Of a DNA stretch of 64,000 nucleotides, positions 42,801-54,194 are shown one piece after another. The DNA lies in contig NW_022985068.1 of NCBI RefSeq assembly GCF_010015585.1, forward strand, positions 1,629,911-1,693,910, in the 5' to 3' direction. The position numbers and the translations under genes were made by a program. This stretch comes from Eremomyces bilateralis CBS 781.70 (Eukaryota; Ascomycota; Dothideomycetes; Eremomycetales; Eremomycetaceae). Positions within the stretch are counted from its first letter, which is position 1; every line of letters starts with the position of its first letter. The notes below the pieces were generated by a model. It was given only the letters and a program-made list of their open reading frames with translations. It searched no databases and was not told the origin of the DNA.

Positions 42801-45427
42801 CATTGTACTAGGCAATATTATCTTCGTACTAATAAGACGACTAGCATTGAGGAGTGTCGTATTAAGGCCCCGTGGCCCATTACGACTACGCCAGAGATGG
42901 TGAAGGATCCTGGAAGATCGTGGTACCGTTCCCAATCCGAACGCAATGACCCAAAGCTCAACCAGTACAACCCGCTTATTACTAAGGCATGGTGCGCCAA
43001 TACGGACATCCAGCCCTGTACCGGTAAAGATGGAGTTATCTTCTATCTCGGTAAGTACACTACCAAGGCCGAAGAGGCATCAGAGTTATATCGTGATATG
43101 ACTTCAAAGCTCCTTCCGCGTCTCAATTCGAATCGCCCCTACCAATCACTCGTGGAAAAGACGATGAATCGTCTCGTAGGCGAACGGAATTGGTCTGCGC
43201 AAGAGATCTGCCATCTTCTCTTAGACCTGCCTTTGTGCTCCCAGAGTCGGATGGTCATCAATGTTGACTGTCGCCCGGAGCAGCAGCACGCTGAGCTCCA
43301 CTTCCTCGAGGATCATGAGAGCGGTGTTCAGGTTCGCGCTGGCAAGTCACTGCTTCAGAAGTATAAAGATCGTCCTCCGGAGTGCGATAGCATTACTTAT
43401 CTCGAGCTTCTGCGTGAATATGACCTCCAGAAATACCGAAGGCGACCTCGTGCTTCGGAACGGGTGTTGAACTTCTTCCCACGCTATCGTCCTGAAATCG
43501 ATCCAGAGAACTTTGCTCGAGTAAAGTTGATGTTGCACCATCCGTTCCGTGAAGTCGATGATCTAAAGGCATACCTTTACGATCCAGAGAAGACTTGGGA
43601 TACGTTCTACGAGGCTTAGGAAGAGTGTAAAACGTTTCATGAAGGCCATACTCCCGACGGGTATGAGGTGGAGATGCTAACGGGGGATAATGATGAGGAG
43701 CCACTCGATTCCGAGGAGGAGGATATTCTTGCTTCCTGGCAAGAGCTTGCACAAGTTTGCCCCGGTCGAGATAGTGCGCAGGTCGAGGACCCTGACCGCA
43801 TTGGCGACCGAGACATCGACCGTGCATATATCCTTGATGGCATGATCGGTAACTATCTCGACCTCGATGTCGAGTTCTGGAAACGGATAAAGGCGGACTT
43901 TCCGGCTAACTTAGTAGCCGTTGCTGCTGGGACATATGCTAGCCTAAATGGCAAACAGAAACTCTGTCAGGACCTCGTCATGCGTCACTTTCACGCCTAC
44001 CAGGAGCACCGGCCTCCGCCTCAGCTCCTGCTAAGCATCGATGGTAAGGGTGGGACAGGGAAGACGTACCTTATTATGATCCTTTCCGAGGCGCTTGAGA
44101 CTGTCGCGAGTGCGATAGGGCATACTACCTCCCCAATCGTTCGGGCTGCCCCTACCGGTGTAGCCGCGCATAACATTTCGGGTAAGACCCTTCATTCCCT
44201 ATTCCGCCTCACTCCGAAGGCCAAGCAGTACGAAAAGTTGTTAAAGCAAGCCGCTCAGGCTATTCAGACTGCATTCAAAGGTGTTCAATATATCGTCATT
44301 GACGAGAAGTCAATGGTTGGCTTGAAACTTCTTGCTTGGATTGACCGTCGATGTAATGAGATTTGGCCTGATCGTAGTGACCGTCCATTTGGTGGCCTCA
44401 ACGTTATCCTAGCTGGCGACTTCTTCCAGCTGCCGCCCGTTGGCGAGAAGCCGCTCTTTACCAGCCAGAACAACATTTCAAAGAACATCGATGAGAGCCA
44501 TGGCCATAGACTCTATTAAGGCTTCTTCCGAACAATTGAGCTAGACGTTGTTGTCCGTCAGCAGGGACCTGAGGAGGCAATGTTTCGAAATGCACTCGAA
44601 GACTTGCGAACCGGGAATGTCACGGTTGATAACTGGCGCCTTCTTGCTACGCGAGTTGCTTCTACTCTCTCGCCCAGTGACGTCTAAAGCTTCCAGGGTG
44701 CCCTTCACGTCTACGCCAAGAAGGCAGACGTCATTCAATTCAACCATACACAGATGCGCGAAAGTGGCCGACCAGTTGTCCTGATGATTGCAACTAATGA
44801 GGGGAAAGGTGCAGCGAGCGCCACTACCGAACAAGCCGGCAACCTGCAGAACACCTTCCCTATATCTATTGGTTCCGTGTCATGCTTACCGAGAATATCT
44901 GGACCGAACGAGGATTGGTAAACGGTACTATGGGTAATGTACGCGACATGGCCTGGGAAGCGGACGTTCAAGATCCCCGGAAGTCGCCTCCCACGGCATT
45001 ACTGGTTGCATTCGACAGCTATGATGGTCCATCCTTTCGAGAGGTTAACGGTGAAAAGCTCGTGCCTATATTCCGGTCCCGTCGAGACTTCGTTCGCGAT
45101 TCTGTCGCCTGCCTGCGTACCCAGTTTCCAATGGTTCTGGCGTATGCTATCACCATCCACAAGAGCCAGGGAATGACACTAGAAAAGGCAGTTTTGAACA
45201 TCGCTGATAAGCGGGACTTTGCGCCGGGATTAACTTATGTAGCTGTCTCGCGTGTTAAGTCGCTGAAAGGGGTGTTATTCGAAGAATCGTTTGATCTACC
45301 GCGATTGCGCATGCAAGTAACTGCTACAACTCAAGCTAGGAACGATGATGTCGCTCGGCGCGCATTGTATCACGTCGCGTCCTCCGTACATACTACATAC
45401 CGTCTACTCCTTGCGCAGCATGGCTAA
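39856..45427 (+). pseudogene. Helitron RepHel gene, nearly full length, with a few breaks
   Basis: Exon 1 39856-40053 (MAEVSLSTIPPPGGYAPDPP, zinc-finger-like CIHCKHRKDAAYDLKR...CKAC), intron 40054-40103, then one long frame. The Helitron_like_N region includes LTWAFPTLFPYGRAEF (about 41910). The Rep nuclease has the HUH-type motif RGSTHDHGSYW (about 42550) and the two-Tyr motif FYLGKYTTKAE (about 43040). The PIF1-type helicase has Walker A DGKGGTGKTYL (44040), Walker B IVIDEKSMVGL (44290), LAGDFFQLPPV (44410), ITIHKSQGMTLEKAVL (45150) and TYVAVSRVKSLKGV (45235). Four in-frame stops (42375 TAG, 43617 TAG, 44517 TAA, about 44685 TAA) and one frame change near 44880 interrupt it. Rolling-circle transposition is the family's mode. 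The 5' TC and 3' CTRR ends were not located. Confidence 0.9.
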
Positions 45428-45955
45428 TGTGTCTATACAGGATCCTCAGCAATTCGCGGTCGGTTTCATGCCACCGCCTCTACGACGTGTTTAACTTCCG
45501 ATCCGATCATCCTCTCCACCTCGGAGGTCGTCCCCGCTACTTGCGAGTGAGATCGATACACCTACAACGGGGTCTAACCCGTCCGGCACTCAAGGTTCCT
45601 GAATGGAGATTTAGAGTGCTTAAAAACGTTCATAGTTTGCTTGATCGTCCCATCAATCAAAAGAACACCTCAATAAGGTTGGTTGTTAGGTGCAACCTGA
45701 GTAAGCGGGAATCGCTTGATTCATATCCTCTATAACGTTGCGGATATGGAGTCTGCGTAGATAGATCAAAATCAACGAGTTATAGTATATCATCTGCTGT
45801 TTATTTCATTATGTGGTTTAGCTATCGGTGAAACCAGTACTAATAAGCGCGTGTGATTGGCCGTAGAGGATCAGGACTTCATCAGCAAACTGTGGCTGGG
45901 TATGCTGTTAAAACTTGGGAGGTTCTGCTCCCTACGCTGCGCACCCCTTGGGTCC
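45428..45955. other. Helitron 3' flank; end of element not resolved
   Basis: Hairpin CATATCC...GGATATG (45722-45748) and ACGGG...CCCGT near 45577, but no CTRR directly follows either. Confidence 0.35.
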
Positions 45956-46420
45956 ATTTATGACCCTCGGGCGTATTTTTCTGGATGTCTGGTTCCGAGT
46001 ACCATCTTTTAAGACCATCACCCTTTGTCACTCTCCTGCGCACGTAGGCCCGGATATCATCAGTGATAAGGTCACTCTGAATAGGAATTATGTCGTCCAT
46101 ACGAGCAAATTTGCTGATTATAGACTCGATGTCTCGTTCTTGGCGGCTTGTCACAAGGAGATGGACATTCTTTCGGTAGGAGCTTTGGAAATCTTTCATC
46201 CACGAGAGCAATCCTTCGCTTGGCGACCCTGTCCTCGCGTTGCATTCATCAAGAGCATCGAGAACAATCCAGACTTCTTTTACTTGCAGGATCATCTGTA
46301 AGAAAGTCTTATAAAGTGCTTCACACGATGGTTGTCGATGTCCGTCTTCGTAAGAGGAAAGGAGAGTCTGTAAAGCTATCAAAGTATCTCCAGAGTGTAG
46401 GGCAGTCCAAATGAGCTCAT
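45956..46420 (-). pseudogene. NACHT-domain fragment of a second NLR-type gene
   Basis: Minus strand: FNPDELIWTALHSGDTLIAL, then KEVWIVLDALDECNARTG (Walker B), KNVHLLVTSRQERDIESIIS and IQSDLITDDIRAYVRRRVTK. This is the middle of a fungal NACHT domain. No P-loop upstream (a 5S-like gene lies there instead) and no winged-helix or ankyrin part downstream, so it is a fragment. It is less similar to the intact NLR at 11.3-13.8 kb than to the NPHP3-type NACHT group, judging by the DALDECN form. Confidence 0.75.
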
Positions 46421-46570
46421 CTGGATTAAATGATGAATTACGGAGGTGTACGAAGGGAGGGATTGCCGGGGGCGCAAAACATAAACCAACCATCTAATTC
46501 CCCGTAACGTATCCCTCGCTGACTAAGAATGTATGGTAACATTGTTGGCCAATGGCAGACAAGCCGAGTA

Positions 46571-46689
46571 GTACTACAGTGAGAGAGTTCCCCTATGGTC
46601 ACCCACCGTAGTACTATTCCATCTCTAACCTGCTTGAGTACGGCAGAGCGGACGGGATGCCCTATATTCAGGTTGATGTGGCCGTATGT
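46571..46689 (-). rRNA. 5S rRNA gene or pseudogene, about 119 nt
   Basis: The minus strand begins ACATACGGCCACATCAACCT, contains GGGCATCCCGTCCGCTCTGC and CGTACTCAAGC, then TAGTACTACGGTGGGTGACC and ATAGGGGAACTC. These match the conserved arms and loops of eukaryotic 5S rRNA (loop A/helix III CCCGTCCGCTC; loop E/helix IV TAGTACTACGGTGGGTGACC), and the length fits. The 3' end (CACTGTAGTAC) pairs poorly with the 5' ACATACGG and no T-run follows, so a diverged pseudogene is likely. Fungal 5S genes are often dispersed singly, as here. Confidence 0.75.
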
Positions 46690-48264
46690 ATCAGAATCTG
46701 AAGCCTTTCCAAATATAAACCTAGATTCTGGACTCATTCGCCTGCTTAGCGGGTCTGCTCAGTTTTTGCATCGGCTCCGATCTTCACAAAACGGAACACG
46801 AGCAAATAGTCGAAATGATCGAAATGATGAGCGAGAGAATAATTGTTTAACACGCGTAAGAAAAGCGAGGAGATCTGATGTACACCGAAGATAGCGCATT
46901 CTGAAGCGGCTGATGACTTGAGAATAGCTTTGCGTAGACTTGAACTGCAAGGGGTGCGTCTCCGAATTGCTGGATCGGCGCTAGAATCGGAGGCAGACGA
47001 CATCGTCGTGTGCGAAGTTGAGGTTATAAGGCATTTTTCGAAGGGAGAGAGTTATGCCGCATTTGATATATCACACGTCATGTCGCGAGTCTCCTAGGGA
47101 CATACTAGGAGCTACAGATGCCCAGCCCCCGCCACACCAGAGCTCTTTCGAACTCGTTGGTCAGACCTTCAAATGGCGTGCCGTTTGGAGGTCCAGCCTG
47201 TTTGTATCTGTACGATACCTCTTAAAGTGAATGGGAAGATTGTGAGGGCCTGGAACGAACTGTACACATTAGTTCTCATCAATGTGCGCATCTGATTCGC
47301 CAGACTGTTGTAGCATGAATATCCAACAGCTGCGACGCGTTACTTTTATCCCTCCTCATCTCATCCATCCCAACAGCGCGTATCCCACGCTCGTCGCGGA
47401 GCATCGACAGCCTCTCGATGCCGGCTCAACAGAAATGCCGACTTGCTAATCATAGGCCATCGCGACGCAGTGCGGCAGCGGGAGCGGAGCCGGTTTGAAA
47501 GTGAACCCTGGAGCGGAACGAGGCTCCACGGCTTCTACATCAAACGAGAACCAACAACGCCGAGTGGAGCCCGCTACGACGGTTGCGCTGGAGACTTTGG
47601 GATTCCGGAGCCTCATCCAGGCAAGATGGCGTCAAAACATGGGATTCACGGTCCTGTTGGAAGAGGACGTTGCGCTTGAGGACCAGTTTTCTGTAGGCGC
47701 CGGTATGGAGCCCGCCCCAAACACACCCCTCCCGCTATCGGGAAGAGCCGCATTGCCGATTCATCCCCCCCATTGGATGCTTCAGCGTCAACTCAGGACG
47801 GTGTGAAACGAAAGTCCATTATGATTCATGATCTAACAATGGTCAACAACACTGACAGGAATAGATGTCTCTCGTGGGAACTGATCGCATGGTGATGCTC
47901 TCCTGATACCTTCGCTAGGCACGGATGCTCTTGGGTACACGGATCTCGGTTCAGCAGGTATATAATCCAGTCATGGACAGCTTCACACTTCCTGTCTTCT
48001 GCTTCATCTTCAGATCCATTCAGTCTTTGCAAACAAAGTCGTGACGAATTTCCTTGACTCATTCTTTCTGCTAGTCGGTTTTCTCTATCTGCTTTGGTTG
48101 CTGGCATTCATCGCTCTCTATATATCTACCGGCAGGTCCAGTCTTTACATACGACCATCCCCAACATTCATTGTTGAAAAGCATTTTATATTGCATTCCT
48201 TCTCGCTCTGTAGCCCACAAACGAACGAATCTCCTTCACGAATCGAACTATCAACCCCGTCATC
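46690..48264. other. intergenic, no gene seen
   Basis: Frames of 60-100 codons near 46750-47000 and 47440-47800 lack motifs. The second half holds the promoter of the MARVEL gene. Confidence 0.45.
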
Positions 48265-48912
48265 ATGCCTATCCCAAGCTACGGAGCCGCTCCCCTGAGC
48301 ACCACCTTCCTCCTTGTCCGGGGCTTGCAAGTCATTGCCATGATTGGCATTGTTGGAATGACGGCGAATTTTGTCAGCGAGATGGTCGCATATGGTCGCG
48401 AGCCTTCTAAGGAGGTGGTTGGCACTCTCAGCGTCGTATGTTTTCCAAGGTCCTAACACTCTTCCCGTTCTGACCGTTTCTACCCGCAGACATGCATCGC
48501 AACTCTCTACACCCTGGTGTCCATCGCCTTCTATTGGGCCCAAGCCAACATCGGCCTCTTCGTCATGTGCGGTGTCGATTCCCTCCTCCTCATCGCCTGG
48601 ATCGTCGTCGCCGTCACCGTTGGCAAACCGCTCTCGTTCCTCCACTGCCCCGCCCTTGGCGATTCCACCCAAGCGCAAGACGCAATCCAGACCTACTCGA
48701 TGGTTCAATCCATGAAGACCAACCTCGGCGTTCCCGGCAGCCAACTCGACCTTCGCGCGTGGGCGGGCTTCACCAAGGCCAATTGCTACGAGACGAAGGC
48801 GATCTGGGGTCTTAGCATCGCCCTTTGCATTCTCTATACGGTGTCTGCACTGCTTTTGCCGACACTGTTTTTCAAGAACAAGAAGGCTGGATACGTTAAG
48901 GATCCTGCATAG
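48265..48912 (+). CDS. MARVEL-type four-helix membrane protein, 197 aa
   Basis: Join 48265..48435, 48490..48912; a 54-nt intron with GTATGT and CGCAG, phase 0. Four membrane helices: LLVRGLQVIAMIGIVGMTANF (about 14-33), ATLYTLVSIAFYWAQANIGLF spanning the junction, CGVDSLLLIAWIVVAVTVG, and a last helix (IWGLSIALCILYTVSALLL, about 165-183) after a Cys-containing extracellular loop (HCPALG, NCYETKAIWG). This topology and the helix-1 RxLQ motif fit fungal MARVEL-domain proteins, thought to organise membrane microdomains or vesicle budding; the function here is unknown. The C-terminus is short and charged. Confidence 0.78.
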
Positions 48913-50028
48913 ACGGATCTAACGTGTACACAAGCCAAATTCATGGAGAACGTTGTTAAGATGTTAGTCTGTCATCTGATCTGGATCAAATATGAACCGC
49001 GAGAAACCTTGCATGCCTAGATGGCAGCTTGTCCGCAATGGCATGGGGAAGGCGTTTGGGGATTCATGTTGCTCATTTCACCTAATTGTCCTGGTGCTCG
49101 ACAGGCGTTCCGAGCAGATTTTGTCTAATACCATAATGAAAAGTCCAAAATATATACATCAACACATCAAGGATAAACAAGCTCCCTTCGGACATTTTCC
49201 TCTTGCCTGTTCCCGTCGTCCATCACCGATTTCGCCGTGCCCCCAAGCTGTTGTCCCCCACGTCCGCATCACATTCCCAGCAGCGCAGCCCGAACCCTCA
49301 GATCACTCGGCATGGATATGGCAATTGAATATTGACGAAGCGCAATTGGACGTTGATTCTCACAAAATTACCTGTTTGGAGATTAGTGGCATAGTTGGTA
49401 TCGCTCAGGCCCGACGACCGATCACCATGAAGCGCCCCCGGTAGTTTGGTGACCCGCAGTTCCAACCGAATTTCTTGCTCTCTCCAGTGACGTCTGCATT
49501 TTGATGTCCGTCGAAGCTCCATATGCACGCCGCTCTCCGCACTTACGCCTTTTTCAAATGTACGTCTCAAACTAATTTTCGCCGATTATCGCTGCAATCC
49601 TGCGATTCCTGTCAACCACGAGCTCGAGTGCCGTTTTACTTCCTGCATAGTGCATACAAGCCCCCGCAGGAACAAGGAACAGAGGACCTCTCATGCATGC
49701 TCTCGACCCGCCCATCCGCGAGTCCATCATGTCCTCCATCCAGTAATTTCGTCCGGCGCTGATCCCTCGACCGTGTTCGGAGACGGGGACCTGGATCATC
49801 AGGCCTCGCAATTTTTTTTTCCTCTCGTCAAGCCGACGGGGCGAGAAAAAAACTGCAATAGGGTGACGGATTTATAGTGACACGCAAGTCTGTTTCTTGC
49901 AGCTGTCTCACCCTCACCCAATCGCCGCCATTCCCCGCCTTCCTGTATCGCGACTACTCCCGCCATCTCCTACTCCCATCGTAAGAGTTTAGCAAGATAG
50001 TGTTGGAAGCCCTTGAACGAACGTCGAA
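48913..50028. other. intergenic, no gene seen
   Basis: Separates two genes read in the same direction. No coding signature. Confidence 0.45.
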
Positions 50029-52062
50029 ATGTCTCTCAGCCAACGCGTCTCGGCCCTCGAAGAATACGATCTATGGCGCGAGATATCGCCTTCGGGCGGC
50101 CAACGACGCAAGCTCAGCTTTAACCCTGTCGATAATTGGGTGCCACCGCTTTTGCAGGAGGAACTGGAACCGATCGGGGCATTTGAGGTATCGACGACCA
50201 AGAGAATAGGTACGTCGTGAAAATAGAAGTACGGTGGTGGAACATACCACCAAAGTCAATATACCCTGGATTTGCATGCTATACGGATTCGCTCATGGTG
50301 GAATAGATAGCTAACCTCTTCGGTGTACAGCTCAAGTTATAGTTGCCGTCATATATTGCCTCTTCGCTGCTGGGATCGTGTTTGGTTATGCAGCGATTAA
50401 GCCGGTGTTGATTCAAGAGGGGGTATACCGAGAAACATGTTCAAAAGATGAGCTGGATAGGGGAGTGCATGTATGCTACGAGCAGGAATTACGGTAAGTC
50501 TGGAACCGCTCTCCAATAAAACGTCCAACATGAAGCTAAGTTGACTTCTAGACTCAACTTCATGTTCACAATCGCTGCGGTCTCTACGAATGTCGTTGCT
50601 CTCCCTGTGGGTACAATCCTCGATCGCTATGGACCGCGAGTCGCCGGCATCATCGGGTCATTATTCGTCTACCTTGGATGTCTCTTCTTCGCGTTCGCCG
50701 GCCAGCTCCCCTTCGACGGCTACATCCCATCGTATCTCTTCCTCGCCCTCGGCGGCCCCTTCATCTTCATCTCCTCCTTCCAACTCTCCAACACCTTCCC
50801 GCGGTACTCAGGACTCATCCTCGCCCTGTTGACCGGCGCCTTCGACTCCTCGTCCGCCATCTTCCTCTTCTATCGCCTCATCTACCAGGCCACACACGCG
50901 CGCTTCTGGCCGAAATACTTCTTCCTCGCCTATCTCCTCGTCCCCACCTTCATCCTCGTCGTCCAGATCTTTCTCATGCCCAGCGCCTCCTACAAGACCG
51001 TCGGCGAGCTCGTCAGCGACGCCGAGACCGGCGCCGAGGCCGACGCCCACGAGTCCGACGGCGACATCGAAGACGAGTCGGAGCGTCAGCTCCTACAGGA
51101 CGAGCGCCGCCACCGCCGGGAGAGCGTCATCGAAGAAGTCACCGCGCTGCTCGGCACAGTGGACGCGGATGAGCAGAACCAGAAGGAGGAGGCGAAGAAG
51201 CACAACTCGGGCGTTTGGGGCGCGCTGCACGGCCGCACGGCCGCACAGCAGATGGCTACGCCGTGGTTCGTCCTGATCACCCTGTTCACCGTGATCCAGA
51301 TGACACGCATCAACTACTTCGTCGCGACGATCCGCCCGCAGTACGAGCACCTGCTCGGCGACGAGCGGAAGGCCGTCGCGGTCAACACGTTCTTCGACGT
51401 TGCGCTCCCCTTGGGCGGCGTCGTCGCCGTCCCCTTCATCGGCTGGTTCCTCGATAATTTGAGCACCCCGACCGTGCTGGCCGTACTCGTCACCACCGCC
51501 ACGACCATTGGCGTCCTCGGCGTCCTCCCGCACATGTGGGCATCGTATGCCAATGTATGCCTCTTCGTCCTATATCGACCATTCTACTATACAGCGGTCT
51601 CGTAAGTTTCCTATCCCCACTTTCTCTCTCAGATTGCCCCTCCGACACCTCCCCCCTCGAAATTCCGTCGGCATGCCAATTCGCTAACGCATCTCCCGCA
51701 GTGACTACGCCGCCAAAGTGTTCGGCTTCGCCACCTTCGGCAAAGTCTACGGCACGATTATCTGTCTCGCCGGGCTCCTCAACTTCTCGCAATCCGGCCT
51801 CGAAGCCCTGACCCACCGCGTGTTCCACCACGATCCCGTCCCCGTCAACCTCCTCCTGCTCGGCACCGCGCTGGTCGTGGGAATCGCGCTGGTCGGCTAC
51901 GTCGCAGCGAAGAGTCGGGAGACCGGGTTGGAGATCTTGAGAAGGGAGGCGAGGGAGGCGCAGGAGACGGAGCGGTTGATGCCGAGTGTGGAGGTGGGGC
52001 AGGGGGAGGGGAGAGGGAGAGGGTATGGGACGGCGAACGGGACGGCGAATGGTCGCGGGTGA
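50029..52062 (+). CDS. MFS transporter, SLC43/FMP42-like, 584 aa
   Basis: Join 50029..50209, 50331..50493, 50552..51601, 51702..52062; all junctions keep frame. N-terminal cytosolic segment (MSLSQRVSALEEYDLWREIS), then 12 predicted helices in two halves. The first begins IVAVIYCLFAAGIVFGYAAI, and the MFS A-motif-like loop is LPVGTILDRYGPRVAGIIGS. The long charged central loop (about 285-350) is rich in Asp/Glu, followed by FVLITLFTVIQMTRINYFVA. Order and loop sequences fit the vacuolar FMP42 and animal SLC43 (LAT3/4) group, facilitators of large neutral amino acids in animals; the substrate in fungi is not established. The C-terminus is Gly/Glu-rich. Antisense GC-rich frames are shadows. Confidence 0.8.
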
Positions 52063-52551
52063 AGGGGTTGGGTAGGTAAGAGAAGGAAAATGTGGGGAGA
52101 AGTTGAAATGGAATTTACTGCATCTAGCTTGGAAACGTTTGGAAGCGATGGCGTTGGAGCGTTGGATTGCATGTTAGAATTTTCCCAGACATTTTTGGGT
52201 CATGAAAAGATATACTGGTACATACGATGACTTGACTATGTTCATGCCGAAGGATAGGATTTTATTATTTTTGTTCTGGGGCGGATTGACTTTGACTTGG
52301 ACTTGGTATAGATTTAGGGAGATATCCAAAATTGTTTAGGATCACCTTCGATACACGATAGCGTCCAAAACCATAGAGATGTCAAATTAGTTCTATGAAC
52401 CGAGCATGAGCTGATCGACGCCATGACCTGCTTGAATTGCCGGTCCCCAGGATATTTTACATATGCCAACCGACGGCGGGAAGACCGAGACCATGCAAAA
52501 TGAAACCTTCTCGGGTATTGTAGTTTCTAAAAGCAGAGCTGAAAGGTACGG
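52063..52551. other. 3' flanks of the transporter and Rpn11 genes
   Basis: Convergent 3' ends; nothing further seen. Confidence 0.5.
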
Positions 52552-53817
52552 TCATAGCTCGTCAACATCCATTCCATTCGACTGCCCGTTGGCCTCGGAC
52601 TTTGCGGTCGGTACGGATGCTTCCTTGTCGATCATCTGGCGGGATACGGAGACGATGTTGTCTTCGATGAGGAGCTGGCCTACGTCTTCGAGGTCTACCG
52701 AATGTGTTAGTAAAATTTACCACATAAATTGATCCCGCAATAGACATGGATTGCCTCAGGACAAATCAGAAAAAGGAAAAGAAAATGCCAAACTTACGCT
52801 TCTTCGGATCAACCTTCCCAACATATCGCGTCTTTAATTGCTCTTTCGTCAACTCCGTTTCCTCCTTGACCCGCTTCTCATATCCCTCCGCAAGCCCTAC
52901 CAACTTCGTCAACCGCTCCTTATTCCGCACGTCCTCGGTCCGGAAGTCCGCCATCTGCAGCGCCTCCGTCCACACGTGCTTGTGCAGATTCATCAGCATG
53001 TTCTCCTCGAGCCCCGTTTTCCGGTAGTTGATGGCAATGCTGTAGTAGTGGCGGTTCAGGCCGTGGATGAGGGCCTGGATGGACGGCTTGTTGAGGTGGC
53101 CGAGATTGGAGGTCGTTTGGCGGGGTTCGTGGCCCATCATGAGGAGCTGCGGGTTGATCAGGCGGAAGGCGTCGATGACGACTTTGCCTTTGACGGATTG
53201 GATGGGGTCGACGACGACAGCGACAGCGCGAGGGGTGAGCTGCTCGAAGGATTGCTGTGTGTTGATATCGACGCTGGAGAGCCAGCAGCCGAAGCCGGGA
53301 TGGGAGTGGTACCAGCCGACGACGGTTTCGGGTCTGGGGGACGTCAGTGCTATTCACTTCAAGATCGATGCGTCGAATGAGAATAAGAGGGAAGGGCAAG
53401 AGAGGGTAAAGAGGGAGGGAAGATGCATACCTTCCCGTCTGCTTCAACATATCCATCATCTTCGTCTGGAACACCGGGTCCACCGCCTCGACACTCACAC
53501 CCGTCCCGCTCTGGGGCATGGCGAACACGTCCACCACTCGCACCGTATAATCATCCACAAACACTCCGAGCATCAGTCCCATGACCTCCATCGGTACACC
53601 AGCCCGTCCATGCCGTAACATTTTGAGGAGCGCAAGGGATGAGATGTAAACTGTTTCGGAGTTGTCGATGATGTTGGTATCCTGTGGCAAGCGGTTAGGG
53701 TCTGGCTGGTACAGAGAGGTCAGAGAGTCGAAGGGATGAAGGCACCTGTGATGATCCTCCGCCCATGCCACCGCCCATACCACGGGCGGCGTTGATTAAC
53801 CCGCTTAACCTGTCCAT
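52552..53817 (-). CDS. rpn11: Rpn11, deubiquitinase of the 26S proteasome lid, 333 aa
   Basis: Join complement(52552..52694, 52798..53333, 53431..53681, 53746..53817); four exons, all in frame. The 24-codon first exon ([20 protein letters not shown]) has the unusual donor GTGCCT. The JAMM/MPN+ site is complete: EVMGLMLG, the Glu before it, and [20 protein letters not shown] (HxHx7S...D). Next comes [20 protein letters not shown], then the lid-binding C-terminal helices ([20 protein letters not shown]) and the conserved end ([20 protein letters not shown]). It removes ubiquitin chains from substrates during degradation. Length and motifs are those of fungal orthologues, so the call is firm. 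Head to head with RLP24. Confidence 0.97.
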
Positions 53818-54194
53818 CGTGTTGGTGTATCTGGAGGTGGAAGCTGGGGAGGTGTGATGGGAGGCGGCGGAGGTGAGAAGGCGTCGTTTTCGGAATGTGT
53901 TTGATAGCCTTAGATTTCAGACACGCAGTATTTGAGGATTGGAAGTCGATATGAGAAATGTCGAAGGTTGTTGTATCGGTCTTAGGCTGTTATGAGCTTA
54001 CGCGATGCTTTGATGCCTCTGGAGGATGTGAAGCTGTGGAACTTTGGAGTTGGAGAGTCGCCATGCTCCGGAGAACCGTAGCGACCAACTGCGCAATCTG
54101 CAAACCAGAACTTCGTCCCGCATTTGAATTTTTTGGCAACTTCAAGCCTTCCTCACCGCAATAATAATCCTGCACTGCGCTACAGGTCGTCAAG
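53818..54194. promoter_or_regulatory. bidirectional promoter, Rpn11 / RLP24
   Basis: 377 bp between two start codons pointing apart. I searched for the yeast proteasome element GGTGGCAAA and did not find it. Confidence 0.5.

Noticed and set aside
45722-45760. Hairpin as the Helitron 3' end
   Set aside because: Seven-bp stem present but not followed by CTRR, so the end stays unresolved.
50678-51533. Long GC-rich frames on both strands inside the transporter gene
   Set aside because: Shadows of the codon-biased transporter exon; composition is low-complexity Arg/His/Pro.
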